Positions 1 through 8,004 of a stretch of 64,000 nt of DNA are shown here, piece after piece. The position numbers and the translations under genes are program-made. The stretch is from assembly GCA_026004095.1 (NCBI GenBank), contig BPIL01000005.1:1-64000 (forward strand), given 5' to 3'. A model generated the notes under the pieces. It saw only the letters and a program-made list of their open reading frames with translations, was not told where the DNA came from and searched no databases. Position 1 is the first letter of the stretch; each line of letters opens with the position of its first letter. The DNA is from Meiothermus sp. (lineage in GTDB: Bacteria; Deinococcota; Deinococci; Deinococcales; Thermaceae).

Positions 1-714
1 TTTGCTGCAACGCTGGAGGAGTTTTCCGACATTTTGAGTAGCGTACTGGGGCAGAACGGCAAGGTCTTCATTCCGTCGTTTGCCCTCGAGCGCACCCAGG
101 AGGTGCTGTTTTACATTCGCGAGCTCGAGCAGCGCGAGGCCATTCCCAGCGTTCCGGTGTTTGTAGACTCGCCCATGGCCTCCAAAATCAGTGAGATTTA
201 TCCTAAGGTGCGGGACTTTTTTAGCAGCGAGGTTCAGCACCTTTACGCCCAGGGCCTCGATCCTTTCCGCCCCCGGCGGCTTCAGTACACCCACAGCGTG
301 GAGGAGTCCAAGGCCCTCAATCTGATGCAGGGCCCTATGATTGTTATCGCCGGCAACGGAATGCTTTCCGGGGGGCGCATATTGCACCACCTGCGCCATG
401 GTCTGCCCAGCAGCAAAAACGCTGTGATCATCACGGGTTACCAGCCCCGGGGTGGCCTGGGAGAGTTGCTGATTAGCGGGGCGGAGGCGGTGCGGATATT
501 TGGCGAAACCGTACAGGTACGGGCCAGAACCCATACCCTGGGTGGTTTCTCGGGCCACGCGGGCCGCGATGAATTGCTCGACTGGTTGGATAGCGAACAG
601 CGCATTGTCTTGGTACACGGTGAAGCAGAAAAACTGCAGATGCTGGGGCAGGCCTTGCGGGAGCGGGGCAAGGAAGCATTTTTGGGAGAATGGGGTAAGG
701 CCATCGAGGTTTAG
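1..714 (+). CDS. MBL-fold/beta-CASP RNA nuclease, C-terminal part
   Basis: This is the 3' part of a gene that begins before the window; the reading frame is open from base 1. The 237 residues visible match the C-terminal part of beta-CASP metallo-beta-lactamase nucleases of the TTHA0252/CPSF73-like type, which cleave RNA with two zinc ions. Visible hallmarks are IPSFALERTQEVLFYI near the start, GNGMLSGGRILHHL in the middle, the FSGHAG histidine motif at about residue 185, and VHGEAEKLQ close to the end. The catalytic HxHxDH motif would lie upstream of the window. Family assignment is confident; the exact substrate (mRNA decay or rRNA processing) is inferred only from relatives. Confidence 0.85.
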   Translation, partial: FAATLEEFSDILSSVLGQNGKVFIPSFALERTQEVLFYIRELEQREAIPSVPVFVDSPMASKISEIYPKVRDFFSSEVQHLYAQGLDPFRPRRLQYTHSVEESKALNLMQGPMIVIAGNGMLSGGRILHHLRHGLPSSKNAVIITGYQPRGGLGELLISGAEAVRIFGETVQVRARTHTLGGFSGHAGRDELLDWLDSEQRIVLVHGEAEKLQMLGQALRERGKEAFLGEWGKAIEV

Positions 715-843
715 GGCGGTTGCTGGGGGAACCCATGCAAAATACTTGAGGTTCGGGCCGCCTCGAGGGTGTAGCCAGGCGGTGCGATGCGATTGGACTG
801 CTGCTTGTAGAGTTGACGCTGTGGGACGGTTTTTTGAGCTTTC

Positions 844-881
844 TGACCGGTTGGTCAACAGGGCTCAATTTGTGTTATAGT
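844..881 (+). promoter_or_regulatory. leucyl aminopeptidase promoter with overlapping dyad
   Basis: A -10-like TATAGT lies at 876-881, ten bases before the ATG at 891, so the transcript would start at or next to the start codon. The -35 region is covered by the perfect inverted repeat TGACC-GGTT-GGTCA (844-857), a plausible repressor site. No clear Shine-Dalgarno sequence is present. Confidence 0.4.
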
Positions 882-890
882 TCGCACGTC

Positions 891-2381
891 ATGGAACTTA
901 CACTAAAGTCTGCACGACGCTTTGTTGACGAGATTCCTGCGCCGCTGGCGGTGGTGGGGGTCTGGGGGGGTGAGCTTGGCGAGGAAGGAAACCGGCTGGA
1001 CGCTAAATGCCAGAGAATACTCTCCAAAGTTATGGGAGAGCTGCACTTCAAGGGTGATTTTGGCGAAACCTTGCTGATAAACCTGGCTCAGAAAAAAGGT
1101 GAAAGCCCTGAGTTTGCACTGCTTTTTGGTTTGGGCAAGAAGCGGGGCGTGAGTCTTGAGGTCGTGCGCAGGGCCGGGGCTAAACTGGTGCGGGAAATTG
1201 CCCGCCTGGGGTTTAAAGAGGCCGTAACGGAAGTTTTTCTCTCAGAAAAGTTTGGCAAAAAAGAGGCCAGCTATGCCCTGGCTGAAGGTGCGCTCCTGGG
1301 GGGGTACACCTGGAACAAATACAAAACGGCGGGTACAGCCGGTAAGCGGGGGGAAAAACTGCGCTTGTGGCTGGCTCGAGCTTCCGGGCCAGCGGTTGAT
1401 CGGGCCAGGGTTGTAAGCGAAGCGGTTAACTACGCCCGTGACCTGGTTAATGAGCCCCCCAATGTGCTGACCCCTTCTGAGCTGGCCCGTCGGGCGGCCG
1501 CAATGGCCGAAGAGCTTGGGCTCGAGGTAGAGGTCTGGGACGAGGAGAAGATCAGGCAAGCGGGTATGGGGGCTTTTTACGGGGTGGCCCAGGGCTCGGC
1601 CAACCCGCCTCGCTTTATTCAGCTTACCTACAAACCCCCTCAACCTGCCGATCGGGTGGTGGCTATGGTGGGTAAAGGCCTCACCTTCGATACGGGGGGG
1701 TACTCTTTGAAGCCGTCCGAAAGCCAGATCACCATGAAGTGCGACATGGCCGGCGCGGCGGCCGTGCTGGGTGCTATGCGGGCTGTTGCCGTGCTAAAGC
1801 CTGCAGTGGAGGTACGCGCCTATGTGGCGGCGGCCGAGAACATGATCTCGGGTACCGCCTACCGGGTGTCCGATGTGCTGACGAGCTTGTCGGGTAAGAC
1901 CATCGAGGTGCTGAACACCGATGCGGAGGGGCGGCTCACCCTGGTGGATGCCATAACCTACGCCGACCGACAGGGGGCCGATCTGATCGTGGAGCTTTCT
2001 ACCCTGACCGGGGCCTGTGTGGTTGCCTTGGGCGAAAAGGTGGCGGGCCTGTTTGCCAATGATGCCCGCTGGGGCCGCCAGGTGCAGGAGGCGGCCGAGC
2101 GCGCTGGTGAGAAGGTGTGGCCCCTGCCGATGGAAGAGGAGTACCTCGAGACCCTTAAGTCCGACACCGCCGATATCAAGAACACCCATGGGCGCAGCCG
2201 CTCGGGGGGTGCTATTACGGCGGCGCTCTTCCTGGCAGAGTTTACCGAAAAGCCCCTGGTGCATCTTGATATTGCAGGCCCTGCCTATACCGAGAAAAAC
2301 CATCCACTGGGCCCGTCCGGCGGCACGGGTTTTGGGGTGCGGACGCTGGTGGAGTTGCTCTGTGGTGCCAACAGCGACTAG
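891..2381 (+). CDS. pepA: leucyl aminopeptidase (M17)
   Basis: The 496-residue product is a cytosolic M17 leucyl aminopeptidase, a two-metal exopeptidase that releases N-terminal residues during peptide turnover and usually forms hexamers. The C-terminal catalytic domain shows VGKGLTFDTGGYSLKP (metal-binding Asp and Lys region) and the family signature NTDAEGRLTL. Length is normal for the family. An in-frame start exists 26 codons upstream (813), but the ATG at 891 fits the family N-terminus MELTLKSAR and sits right behind a -10 box, suggesting leaderless translation. The gene stands alone and converges with the Fur-family gene downstream. Confidence 0.9.
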   Translation: MELTLKSARRFVDEIPAPLAVVGVWGGELGEEGNRLDAKCQRILSKVMGELHFKGDFGETLLINLAQKKGESPEFALLFGLGKKRGVSLEVVRRAGAKLVREIARLGFKEAVTEVFLSEKFGKKEASYALAEGALLGGYTWNKYKTAGTAGKRGEKLRLWLARASGPAVDRARVVSEAVNYARDLVNEPPNVLTPSELARRAAAMAEELGLEVEVWDEEKIRQAGMGAFYGVAQGSANPPRFIQLTYKPPQPADRVVAMVGKGLTFDTGGYSLKPSESQITMKCDMAGAAAVLGAMRAVAVLKPAVEVRAYVAAAENMISGTAYRVSDVLTSLSGKTIEVLNTDAEGRLTLVDAITYADRQGADLIVELSTLTGACVVALGEKVAGLFANDARWGRQVQEAAERAGEKVWPLPMEEEYLETLKSDTADIKNTHGRSRSGGAITAALFLAEFTEKPLVHLDIAGPAYTEKNHPLGPSGGTGFGVRTLVELLCGANSD

Positions 2382-2434
2382 CCAGAGCCCTGCCGAGATC
2401 GGCTAAGCTTTCATAGCACGGTATGAGAATCCTC

Positions 2435-2470
2435 GAGGTCGGTTCGTTTTAGCTGAAGCGAACCGACCTC
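2435..2470. terminator. convergent intergenic hairpin
   Basis: Perfect 12-bp inverted repeat, GAGGTCGGTTCG at 2435-2446 with CGAACCGACCTC at 2459-2470. The 12-base loop can extend the stem by wobble pairs to an AGCT tetraloop. It sits between the convergent aminopeptidase and Fur-family genes and probably ends transcription from both sides, but there is no strong T-tract on either side. Confidence 0.45.
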
Positions 2471-2511
2471 AAAGCATGGTTCATCGGGTGGGAGCTGGGC
2501 CCACCCCCTCG

Positions 2512-2952
2512 CTACTGGCATTCTGTACAGATACCGCGAAGCTCGAGCCGGGCTTCCTCCACAAACCAGCCATTTTTGGCCTCGATGGCTTGTTTGATGG
2601 GAGCTGCATCAAAGGCGGGCAGGTCTTTGTCCAGCACATCTTCGATACTCCCACACTGCAAGCAGAAAAGATGGTGATGGCGTTCGCTAAAACCGTCGTA
2701 GCGGGTGTTGCCTTTCTGATCCTTGAACTCCCATAATAGCCCGGCTTCGCGCAACACCTGGAGGTTTAGGTATACGGTTGAAAGGCCGATGTTGTATCCC
2801 TTCTTTTTGAGGCCCAGGTAGAGTTCTTCGGGTGTGGGGTGGGTGTTTTTGCTATCGAGATAGGCCAGTATTTGCTCTCTGGGGAGGGTATGCCGCAAAC
2901 CCATTGCTTTGAGCTTTGACCGATAGCTTTCCCGATCTCTGGCTTTTGCCAT
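2512..2952 (-). CDS. Fur-family transcriptional regulator (Fur/PerR/Zur type)
   Basis: The 146-residue protein is a metal- or peroxide-responsive Fur-family repressor. Residues 5-80 form the winged helix (GLRHTLPREQILAYL, then STVYLNLQVLREAGLL as the recognition-helix region). The dimerisation domain carries HHHLFCLQCG and a C-terminal ICTEC, that is, two CxxC pairs for structural zinc. I chose the ATG at 2952; a TTG six codons upstream (2970) is possible. A consensus TATAAT -10 box lies at 2979-2984 on the same strand. Whether it senses iron, zinc, manganese or peroxide cannot be told from the sequence. Confidence 0.88.
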   Translation of the reverse strand: MAKARDRESYRSKLKAMGLRHTLPREQILAYLDSKNTHPTPEELYLGLKKKGYNIGLSTVYLNLQVLREAGLLWEFKDQKGNTRYDGFSERHHHLFCLQCGSIEDVLDKDLPAFDAAPIKQAIEAKNGWFVEEARLELRGICTECQ

Positions 2953-3147
2953 TTCGACCCCCGTGTACAAGTTACCGTATTATAAAACATTTTCAGAAAA
3001 AGAACATTATTACGATGCTTTCGAGATATATAGCGGTTTGATTGGGTTGGGGAAAGGGCTTGGCTAAATGGCCCATGTGAGCACATCCGTGCCGCTGGAA
3101 CCTTCTTACGCCGAATTGCTACTAAGATTTCCTGTGAAAATATCACC

Positions 3148-3175
3148 TAGACGCAAGATGGGAAGGTGATATACT
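3148..3175 (+). promoter_or_regulatory. promoter of ftsB-like gene
   Basis: TAGACG (3148-3153), a 16-bp spacer and TATACT (3170-3175) form a good sigma-A promoter. Transcription would start at about 3182-3185, on the GTG start codon itself, so the mRNA is probably leaderless. Confidence 0.55.
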
Positions 3176-3184
3176 AACTTTACT

Positions 3185-3475
3185 GTGGAGAAGCCAATTT
3201 ACCGCCTGTTGCATTTGATATTTGCGTTAGGAACGCTACATATTCTGCTGCTGATAGCTTTGGAGGTTCAGCGCAATGTGCAGCTTCGCAATCAAATCGC
3301 ACAGGTGGAGTTTCGCCTGGTGCAGCTCGAGCGGCATAACCAGAAGCTGAGCGAAGAGCTGCAGCTTGCCGCTGACCCCCGCTACCGTGAAGGACTGATC
3401 CGGCAGATGGGGTATGTGCACAAGGACGAGCTGCTCTTGCTAAATACACCTGCGGGCCCTTCCCCCTCCAACTGA
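3185..3475 (+). CDS. FtsB/DivIC-like septum formation initiator protein
   Basis: A 96-residue bitopic membrane protein: short cytoplasmic N-terminus, one membrane helix (about residues 8-25, LLHLIFALGTLHILLLIAL), a coiled coil (about 28-65, QRNVQLRNQIAQVEFRL onward) and a small C-terminal domain ending in the typical ADPRYREGLIRQMGYVHKDE pattern. This is the FtsB/DivIC/FtsL-like family that links FtsQ and FtsI/W in the divisome. The GTG start at 3185 fits the promoter just upstream. It is a single gene diverging from the Fur-family regulator. Fold assignment is good; FtsB versus DivIC naming is a matter of convention. Confidence 0.8.
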   Translation: MEKPIYRLLHLIFALGTLHILLLIALEVQRNVQLRNQIAQVEFRLVQLERHNQKLSEELQLAADPRYREGLIRQMGYVHKDELLLLNTPAGPSPSN

Positions 3476-3551
3476 GCCAAACCCTCACCAGAGCGCGGGG
3501 TTTGGTGGATATTCAAATTCGCTGCGCTTCGGCATAGTATAAAGGCCGCGT

Positions 3552-3842
3552 ATGCTTGAACAGCTAACGGAACTGCTGCTCGAGGATGAAGCCCTGACCG
3601 ATGGGCTTTCTGATGAAGAAGCCAGTGAGCTGGTGGGTTGGCTCATCGGCGTTGTAGAAGACCTCGAGGACGAGTCCGGCGAGGTGCCTCAGCGCTACAT
3701 TGCCCAGTTGAAGCGCTTGGGACACGAGATTGCACGCATCGCCCGTCGCTACAGAGTTCCGGTGTCGGAGCTTATTGACCTGGTTGAACAGGTCTGGGAA
3801 GAACCCAGTGAGGAACCCGCATCCAAACCCATGCAGGCCTAG
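3552..3842 (+). CDS. small acidic protein, function unknown
   Basis: A 96-residue very acidic, helical protein (LSDEEASELVGWLIGVVEDLEDESGE) with a short basic middle (KRLGHEIARIARRYRVPVSELIDL) and no membrane segment, cysteine pair or signal peptide. I do not recognise a family. A TAGTAT -10-like box at 3535-3540 lies just before the ATG, consistent with leaderless expression. The codon use matches its neighbours, which supports a real gene. It could be a protein-protein interaction factor, but nothing in the context settles this. Confidence 0.65.
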   Translation: MLEQLTELLLEDEALTDGLSDEEASELVGWLIGVVEDLEDESGEVPQRYIAQLKRLGHEIARIARRYRVPVSELIDLVEQVWEEPSEEPASKPMQA

Positions 3843-3984
3843 ATGACCCGGCCGGCCGCCGCCAGATTCAAACTGGCTACCGCCAAACATTAAGTTTTTT
3901 AATGTTTTTTGGTGCAAAAGTAACGCGCCTGTAACGATTGATGGCTTAACCTACAGGCATGAGTAGGGAGCTTATATTGCAAAT

Positions 3985-4199
3985 TGCATTTGGGAATGCC
4001 CGACCCATTCGAGCCCGCCCTCATCCAATGGGAGGGGCGCGCGCCTCTTTGCGTAACTGGCTTTTGCCTGCCCCCATTGAGTTTAGCGGCTGTGTGATGC
4101 CGCGTACTCAGGTGGCTCGGTTGCGCCTCAGACACCTGGCTTAGAACTGTGCCCCCCTGGCAACCGCCCCCGTGCCTCCCGGGGGCAGTTGGTTTTTTT
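3985..4199 (+). ncRNA. candidate structured non-coding RNA
   Basis: The 372-base stretch 3843-4214 has no convincing gene but contains ordered inverted repeats on the + strand. A TATATT box at 3973-3978 could start a transcript near 3985. Then follow: hairpin GCATT/AATGC (3986-3999); CCCATT (4004-4009), which can pair with AATGGG (4027-4032); the same AATGGG inside CAATGGG (4026-4032), which can instead pair with CCCATTG (4073-4079); hairpin GCGGC/GCCGC (4086-4103); hairpin CAGGTG/CACCTG (4109-4138); and a strong terminator (4161-4199). It does not match tmRNA, SRP RNA or RNase P hallmarks that I know. A 6S-like RNA is possible by size only. The -35 is unclear. Confidence 0.35.
4161..4199 (+). 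terminator. rho-independent terminator
   Basis: CAACCGCCCCCG (4161-4172) pairs with CGGGGGCAGTTG (4180-4191) with one mismatch and is followed by GG and a run of seven T. It would end the candidate RNA just before the pyrophosphatase-like gene. Confidence 0.75.
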
Positions 4200-4214
4200 A
4201 TAGAATGGCCGCCG

Positions 4215-4607
4215 ATGCGGGCCAGAATGCTGGTGGAGTGGAGCCTTGGAACCGTCGAAAGGTATAGCTGGGATGGGGAGCGTCTGGTTCCGAAGGAACC
4301 CCCCTGGCGGCCGGAATGGGGTTTGGCGCCGGTCAACTACGGTCTGATCCCGGGCTACTACAACCCAGCCGATCAAGACACCCTCGATGCCATCTGGGCT
4401 GGCAAGGAGCCGATACCGGTTGGAAGCTGGCTCGAGGGGGAGGTGCTGGGCATGATCTGGGTTTCTGATGGCGATCACAAGATAATCCTGGGCCATCCCC
4501 AAAACCTTTCCGACCTCGACCTGGGGGTTCTCTGGCAGTGGTTCAGGAAGCGGCGGCCCCGATTAGCCAGCGCTGAAGAGGCCGAGGCGTTTGTTCGTTC
4601 CCTGTAG
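4215..4607 (+). CDS. short soluble inorganic pyrophosphatase-like protein
   Basis: The 130-residue product resembles family I inorganic pyrophosphatases (PPi + H2O to 2 Pi) but is about 40 residues shorter than the usual 170-180. The metal-binding acidic cluster is visible: VNYGLIPGYY corresponds to the conserved DYGFIPGT region, DQDTLD to the DxDxxD motif, and SDGDHK to the second Asp/Asp/Lys cluster. Parts of the N-terminal substrate Lys/Arg region and the C-terminal Tyr-Lys pair are changed. The ATG at 4215 follows a TAGAAT box at 4201-4206, so expression is probably leaderless. It may be a true pyrophosphatase or a divergent member with another phosphoanhydride substrate. Confidence 0.65.
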   Translation: MRARMLVEWSLGTVERYSWDGERLVPKEPPWRPEWGLAPVNYGLIPGYYNPADQDTLDAIWAGKEPIPVGSWLEGEVLGMIWVSDGDHKIILGHPQNLSDLDLGVLWQWFRKRRPRLASAEEAEAFVRSL

Positions 4608-4643
4608 CCCCCTCTAAATTGATGGGAGCGGGCTTGGACGATC

Positions 4644-6602
4644 TTATTTTCTTGCCTCTACTCGAGCCTTCATCTCCTCGATGAGGGCCGCCACGGCCAG
4701 CGTGCGCTGTTCTTTTACGTGACGCTCGCGCACATTAACCGTGCCCGCCTCGGCTTCTTTGTCGCCTACCACCAGGATCAGGGGGATTTTTTGCAGCTCG
4801 GCGTCGCGGATTTTGGCGTTCATGCGCTCGCTGCGGTCATCGATCTCCACACGGAGCCTGTTTTTGCGCATCTCGGCGGCTACCTTCTGGGCGTACTCCA
4901 GGTGCCGGTCGGCAATCGGTACAATCACGGCCTGGATGGGGGAGAGCCACAGCGGGAAGTCGCCGGCGGTGTGCTCCAGGTAAAACGCAAAGAAGCGGTC
5001 GAAGCTGCCCATGATGGCGCGGTGGATCACCACCGGGGTCTCCTTTTCGCCTTTTTCGTTGGTGAACTCGAGGCCAAAGCGCTCGGGCACGATAAAGTCG
5101 AGCTGGTTGGTGGCGATGGTCTCTTCTTTGCCCAGCACGCTCCTGATCTGTACGTCGAGCTTGGGGCCGTAGAAGGTGGCCTCGCCGATGCCTTCCACAT
5201 ACTTGGCCCCGGTCTCTTCCAGGGCCGCCCGGATGGCCTTGATGGAGTCGCGCCAGTTGTCGTTTTCCTCGCCGAACTTTTCGGGGTTGTTTTCGAAGTC
5301 GGGCAGGGAGAGGCGGAACCAGTAGTCCGAGATGCCAAAGTCTTTGTAGACCTCGTCGAAGAGCTGAATCACCCGGATAAACTCCTCGGTGACCTGGGCC
5401 CTCGAGCAGTAGATATGCGCGTCGTTCTGGGTGAAGCCCCGCGCCCGCGTGAGGCCCGAGAGGGTGCCCGAAAGCTCGAAGCGGTAGACCGTGCCGAACT
5501 CGGCCAGCCTGAGCGGCAGGTCGCGGTAGCTCTTGGGCCGGGCCTTGTAGATCATGTGGTGGTGCGGGCAGTTCATGGGCTTGAGGTAGTACTCTTCCCC
5601 CTCAATCTCGATGGGGGCGTACATATCGTCTTTGTAATAGGGCAGGTGGCCCGAGGTGTAGTAAAGCCGGGCGTTGGCGATGTGCGGTGTGTACACATAG
5701 TGGTAGCCGTGCTCCTGCTCTTTTTGGTACATGTAGTCTTCCATTTGACGGCGGATAAAAGCGCCTCGAGGCAACCAGAGCGGCAGGCCCTTGCCGACTT
5801 CCTCGCTGATGGTAAAAAGCTCGAGGGCCTGTCCCAGCCGGCGGTGGTCGCGGCGCTTGGCTTCCTCCTGCTGCCAGAGGTAGTGCTCGAGCTCTTCCTT
5901 GGTGCGGAAGGCAACCCCATAAATGCGCTGGAGCATGGGGCGGCTCGAGTCGCCGCGCCAGTAGGCCCCGGCAATGCCGGTGAGCTTGAAGTGGGGGGGG
6001 ATGCGGCCCGTGCTGGGCACGTGCGGGCCCCGGCACAGGTCGGTGAAGCCATAGGTATCGTCGCCTTGCGCGTAGAAGCTCAGCTCCTCGGATTCGGGCA
6101 GGTCTTGAATAAGCTCGGTTTTGTAGGGGTCAATGCCCGCATAGCGTTGGAGGGCTTCCTCGCGCGGGAGTACAAAGCGCTTCAGGGGCAGGTTGGCCGC
6201 CACAATCCGGCGCATCTTCTCCTCGATGATGGGCAGGTCTTCTTCACGGATGGGCTCAGGCGCGTCCATGTCGTAATAGAAGCCGTTTTCAATCACCGGG
6301 CCAATCGCCAGCTTGACCTCTTCGGGTTTGTAACCCCGCTCGGCGTACAGCTCGCGCACCGCCTGGGCCATCACGTGGGCCAGGGTGTGGCGGAAGAGCT
6401 GGGCGTACTCGGGGTCTTTCTCGGTCAGGATGCGCAGCTCGGCTTGTGGTGGCAAGGGCTTGAGCAGGTCGTAAAGCTCTCCGTTGACGATAGCCCCAAT
6501 CGCGGCCTTGGCCAGCCCGGGGCCAATGGCCTGAGCGGCATCGGCAGCCGTGGCGCCGGGTTTAAGCTCCAGGTTGCGTCCGTCGGGAAGCACTGCGTTC
6601 AT
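4644..6602 (-). CDS. thrS: threonyl-tRNA synthetase
   Basis: The 652-residue enzyme charges tRNA-Thr with threonine. Domain order is standard: TGS domain (about 1-60), editing domain with HTLAHVMAQAV and the CRGPHVPSTG zinc-like site (about 65-230), class II catalytic core with MNCPHHHMIYK (zinc Cys), motif 2 YRFELSGTLSGLTRARGFTQ and motif 3 HRAIMGSFDRF, and anticodon-binding domain (about 545-650). A GAGGTGA ribosome site lies just before the ATG. A terminator hairpin sits directly upstream of that site, suggesting attenuation of the leader. Confidence 0.96.
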   Translation of the reverse strand: MNAVLPDGRNLELKPGATAADAAQAIGPGLAKAAIGAIVNGELYDLLKPLPPQAELRILTEKDPEYAQLFRHTLAHVMAQAVRELYAERGYKPEEVKLAIGPVIENGFYYDMDAPEPIREEDLPIIEEKMRRIVAANLPLKRFVLPREEALQRYAGIDPYKTELIQDLPESEELSFYAQGDDTYGFTDLCRGPHVPSTGRIPPHFKLTGIAGAYWRGDSSRPMLQRIYGVAFRTKEELEHYLWQQEEAKRRDHRRLGQALELFTISEEVGKGLPLWLPRGAFIRRQMEDYMYQKEQEHGYHYVYTPHIANARLYYTSGHLPYYKDDMYAPIEIEGEEYYLKPMNCPHHHMIYKARPKSYRDLPLRLAEFGTVYRFELSGTLSGLTRARGFTQNDAHIYCSRAQVTEEFIRVIQLFDEVYKDFGISDYWFRLSLPDFENNPEKFGEENDNWRDSIKAIRAALEETGAKYVEGIGEATFYGPKLDVQIRSVLGKEETIATNQLDFIVPERFGLEFTNEKGEKETPVVIHRAIMGSFDRFFAFYLEHTAGDFPLWLSPIQAVIVPIADRHLEYAQKVAAEMRKNRLRVEIDDRSERMNAKIRDAELQKIPLILVVGDKEAEAGTVNVRERHVKEQRTLAVAALIEEMKARVEARK

Positions 6603-6612
6603 AACTCACCTC

Positions 6613-6663
6613 AAAAAAAATCCCGGCCCTTCAACTACGAGCCGGGAGAACCTCTGACGCCTT
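6613..6663 (-). promoter_or_regulatory. thrS leader attenuator (terminator plus competing arm)
   Basis: On the minus strand CCCGGC (6646-6641) pairs with GCCGGG (6627-6622) and is followed by A and eight T, a textbook intrinsic terminator ending only about ten bases before the thrS start codon. A 9-base arm AAGGCGTCA (minus strand, 6663-6655) is exactly complementary to TGACGCCTT further upstream in the leader (6747-6739). The 184-base gap between the MFS gene and thrS could thus hold a switching leader. I do not find the T-box core motif, so an attenuator of another kind, or a simple terminator of the upstream gene, both remain possible. Confidence 0.5.
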
Positions 6664-6786
6664 GCGGCTAGAAGTCCTCCCCAGGCCTGGTAGTTGGCCG
6701 AGACCTCATCTTGCGTAGAAGTGTACGACTGCAACGGGAAGGCGTCAAATCTGTCGGCGCGCTGGAGGAAGGCAGGCTCGAGCAGA

Positions 6787-8004
6787 TTAGACGGGCTCGA
6801 GCAGCTTCAAACGCCGGCCTGCGTATAGCGCCCAAGCATAGCAGATGGTGGCGACCACCATGGGCCCCACATACCCCACCCGATCGGCCAGCAGGCCGCC
6901 CAGCACCGGTGAGAAGGCCAGCAGCCCCACGATGGTGTTGGACAGGCCGATGTACGAACTGCGCGCATCGGTGGGGGCCAGATTGACCAGGTAGGTGGCG
7001 GTGCCCACCCCGATGGAAGAAAGGTAGGCCCCTTGAAGGGCGAAGACCAGCCAGAACGCGGTTTTGGGTAGTAGCAGGGCCAGCACCGGGGTTACCGCGC
7101 CCAGCGCGGCGCCGATCAGGATCAGGCTGCGGGAGCCGTAGCGCCTCGAGACCTGCACCCACAGCAGGTTGGAAAGCACCGAGGAGAGCGTGTAGACCAT
7201 GAGATAGGTGCCAATCTCGCCTTTGTGCCCCAGCACCCGCACGGCATACGCTGCGAAGAAAGGCTCGACCATACTGGCAATTGCCAGCAACACGCGCACC
7301 CGCAGGAACCGCCGGAAATAGAAGTCGCGAAACGGCAGGCTGAGCGAGATGCGCTCGGTGCGGGTGTGGGTGTCGGGGGGTTCGTCTATCAGGCCGAACA
7401 GGTGCCAGCCGTAGGCAAAGGCCAGGGTGCCCAGTGTAAAGAGGATGGCATACGGGTAAGGAAAAGGTAGGGGCAGCTCGAGGATGAGGCGCACCAGGAA
7501 GCCGGCCCCAAAGGCCAGCAACCCTCCCACCAGGTTGCGCAGCGAGAACAGCCCGCTGCGGCGCTCCATGGGAATGGTTTTACCGATGGTTTCCCAGAAA
7601 GGCAGGCTCGAGAACCCGGTGAAAAGCCCGTTGAGGGCCAGCCCCACCACAAACACCCATAAAAGCAGATCGGGGTGCTTGCCCAGGAAAAATCCACCCA
7701 GGGCCACGATCCCCAGGCTGGCTACCCGCAGCAGGGCCATGCGGCGGTACAGCGTGACTTTGATCGGCAGCCGGGCCACGTAAGGGGCCACGAAGACCTG
7801 CGGCACCATCGAGCCGGCGTTGAGCAGGGCCGGCATCAGCCCGATGGCCCAGTTGGCCGCGCCCAGCTTGGCGGCAAAGGACGCCAGCACAATGGAACCG
7901 TTGAAAAAAGCGTCGCCCAACAGCACAAACCAACCATTGAGCATCGCCAGACGGTAGTTGCGGTCTTTGAGGTCTAGAATATCGGTTGTGTCGTTTTTGG
8001 TCAT
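6787..8004 (-). CDS. MFS transporter
   Basis: A 405-residue integral membrane protein of the major facilitator superfamily with about 12 predicted helices in two halves. The loop after helix 2 has a degenerate family motif (VARLPIKVTLYRRMALLR), and a central cytoplasmic loop (LIDEPPDTHTRTERISLSLPF) separates the halves. The C-terminal half begins with FLRVRVLLAIASMVEPFFAAYAVR. The substrate is not evident. It overlaps the start of the divergent gene at 7988 by 17 bases. It lies upstream of thrS on the same strand, separated by a leader with a terminator, so it is probably a separate transcription unit. Confidence 0.85.
   Translation of the reverse strand: MTKNDTTDILDLKDRNYRLAMLNGWFVLLGDAFFNGSIVLASFAAKLGAANWAIGLMPALLNAGSMVPQVFVAPYVARLPIKVTLYRRMALLRVASLGIVALGGFFLGKHPDLLLWVFVVGLALNGLFTGFSSLPFWETIGKTIPMERRSGLFSLRNLVGGLLAFGAGFLVRLILELPLPFPYPYAILFTLGTLAFAYGWHLFGLIDEPPDTHTRTERISLSLPFRDFYFRRFLRVRVLLAIASMVEPFFAAYAVRVLGHKGEIGTYLMVYTLSSVLSNLLWVQVSRRYGSRSLILIGAALGAVTPVLALLLPKTAFWLVFALQGAYLSSIGVGTATYLVNLAPTDARSSYIGLSNTIVGLLAFSPVLGGLLADRVGYVGPMVVATICYAWALYAGRRLKLLEPV

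Noticed and set aside
3959-4144. 61-codon open frame in the candidate RNA region
   Set aside because: Sequence is unlike protein, coincides with several hairpins and has no ribosome site.
4719-6671. 650-codon open frame opposite thrS
   Set aside because: Antisense shadow caused by GC-rich third positions; thrS on the other strand is fully supported. Product is low-complexity (many Gly, Val, His, Leu) with no family.
6613-6786. T-box riboswitch before thrS
   Set aside because: No AGGGTGG-type antiterminator bulge or specifier stem could be found, so only a generic attenuator is claimed.
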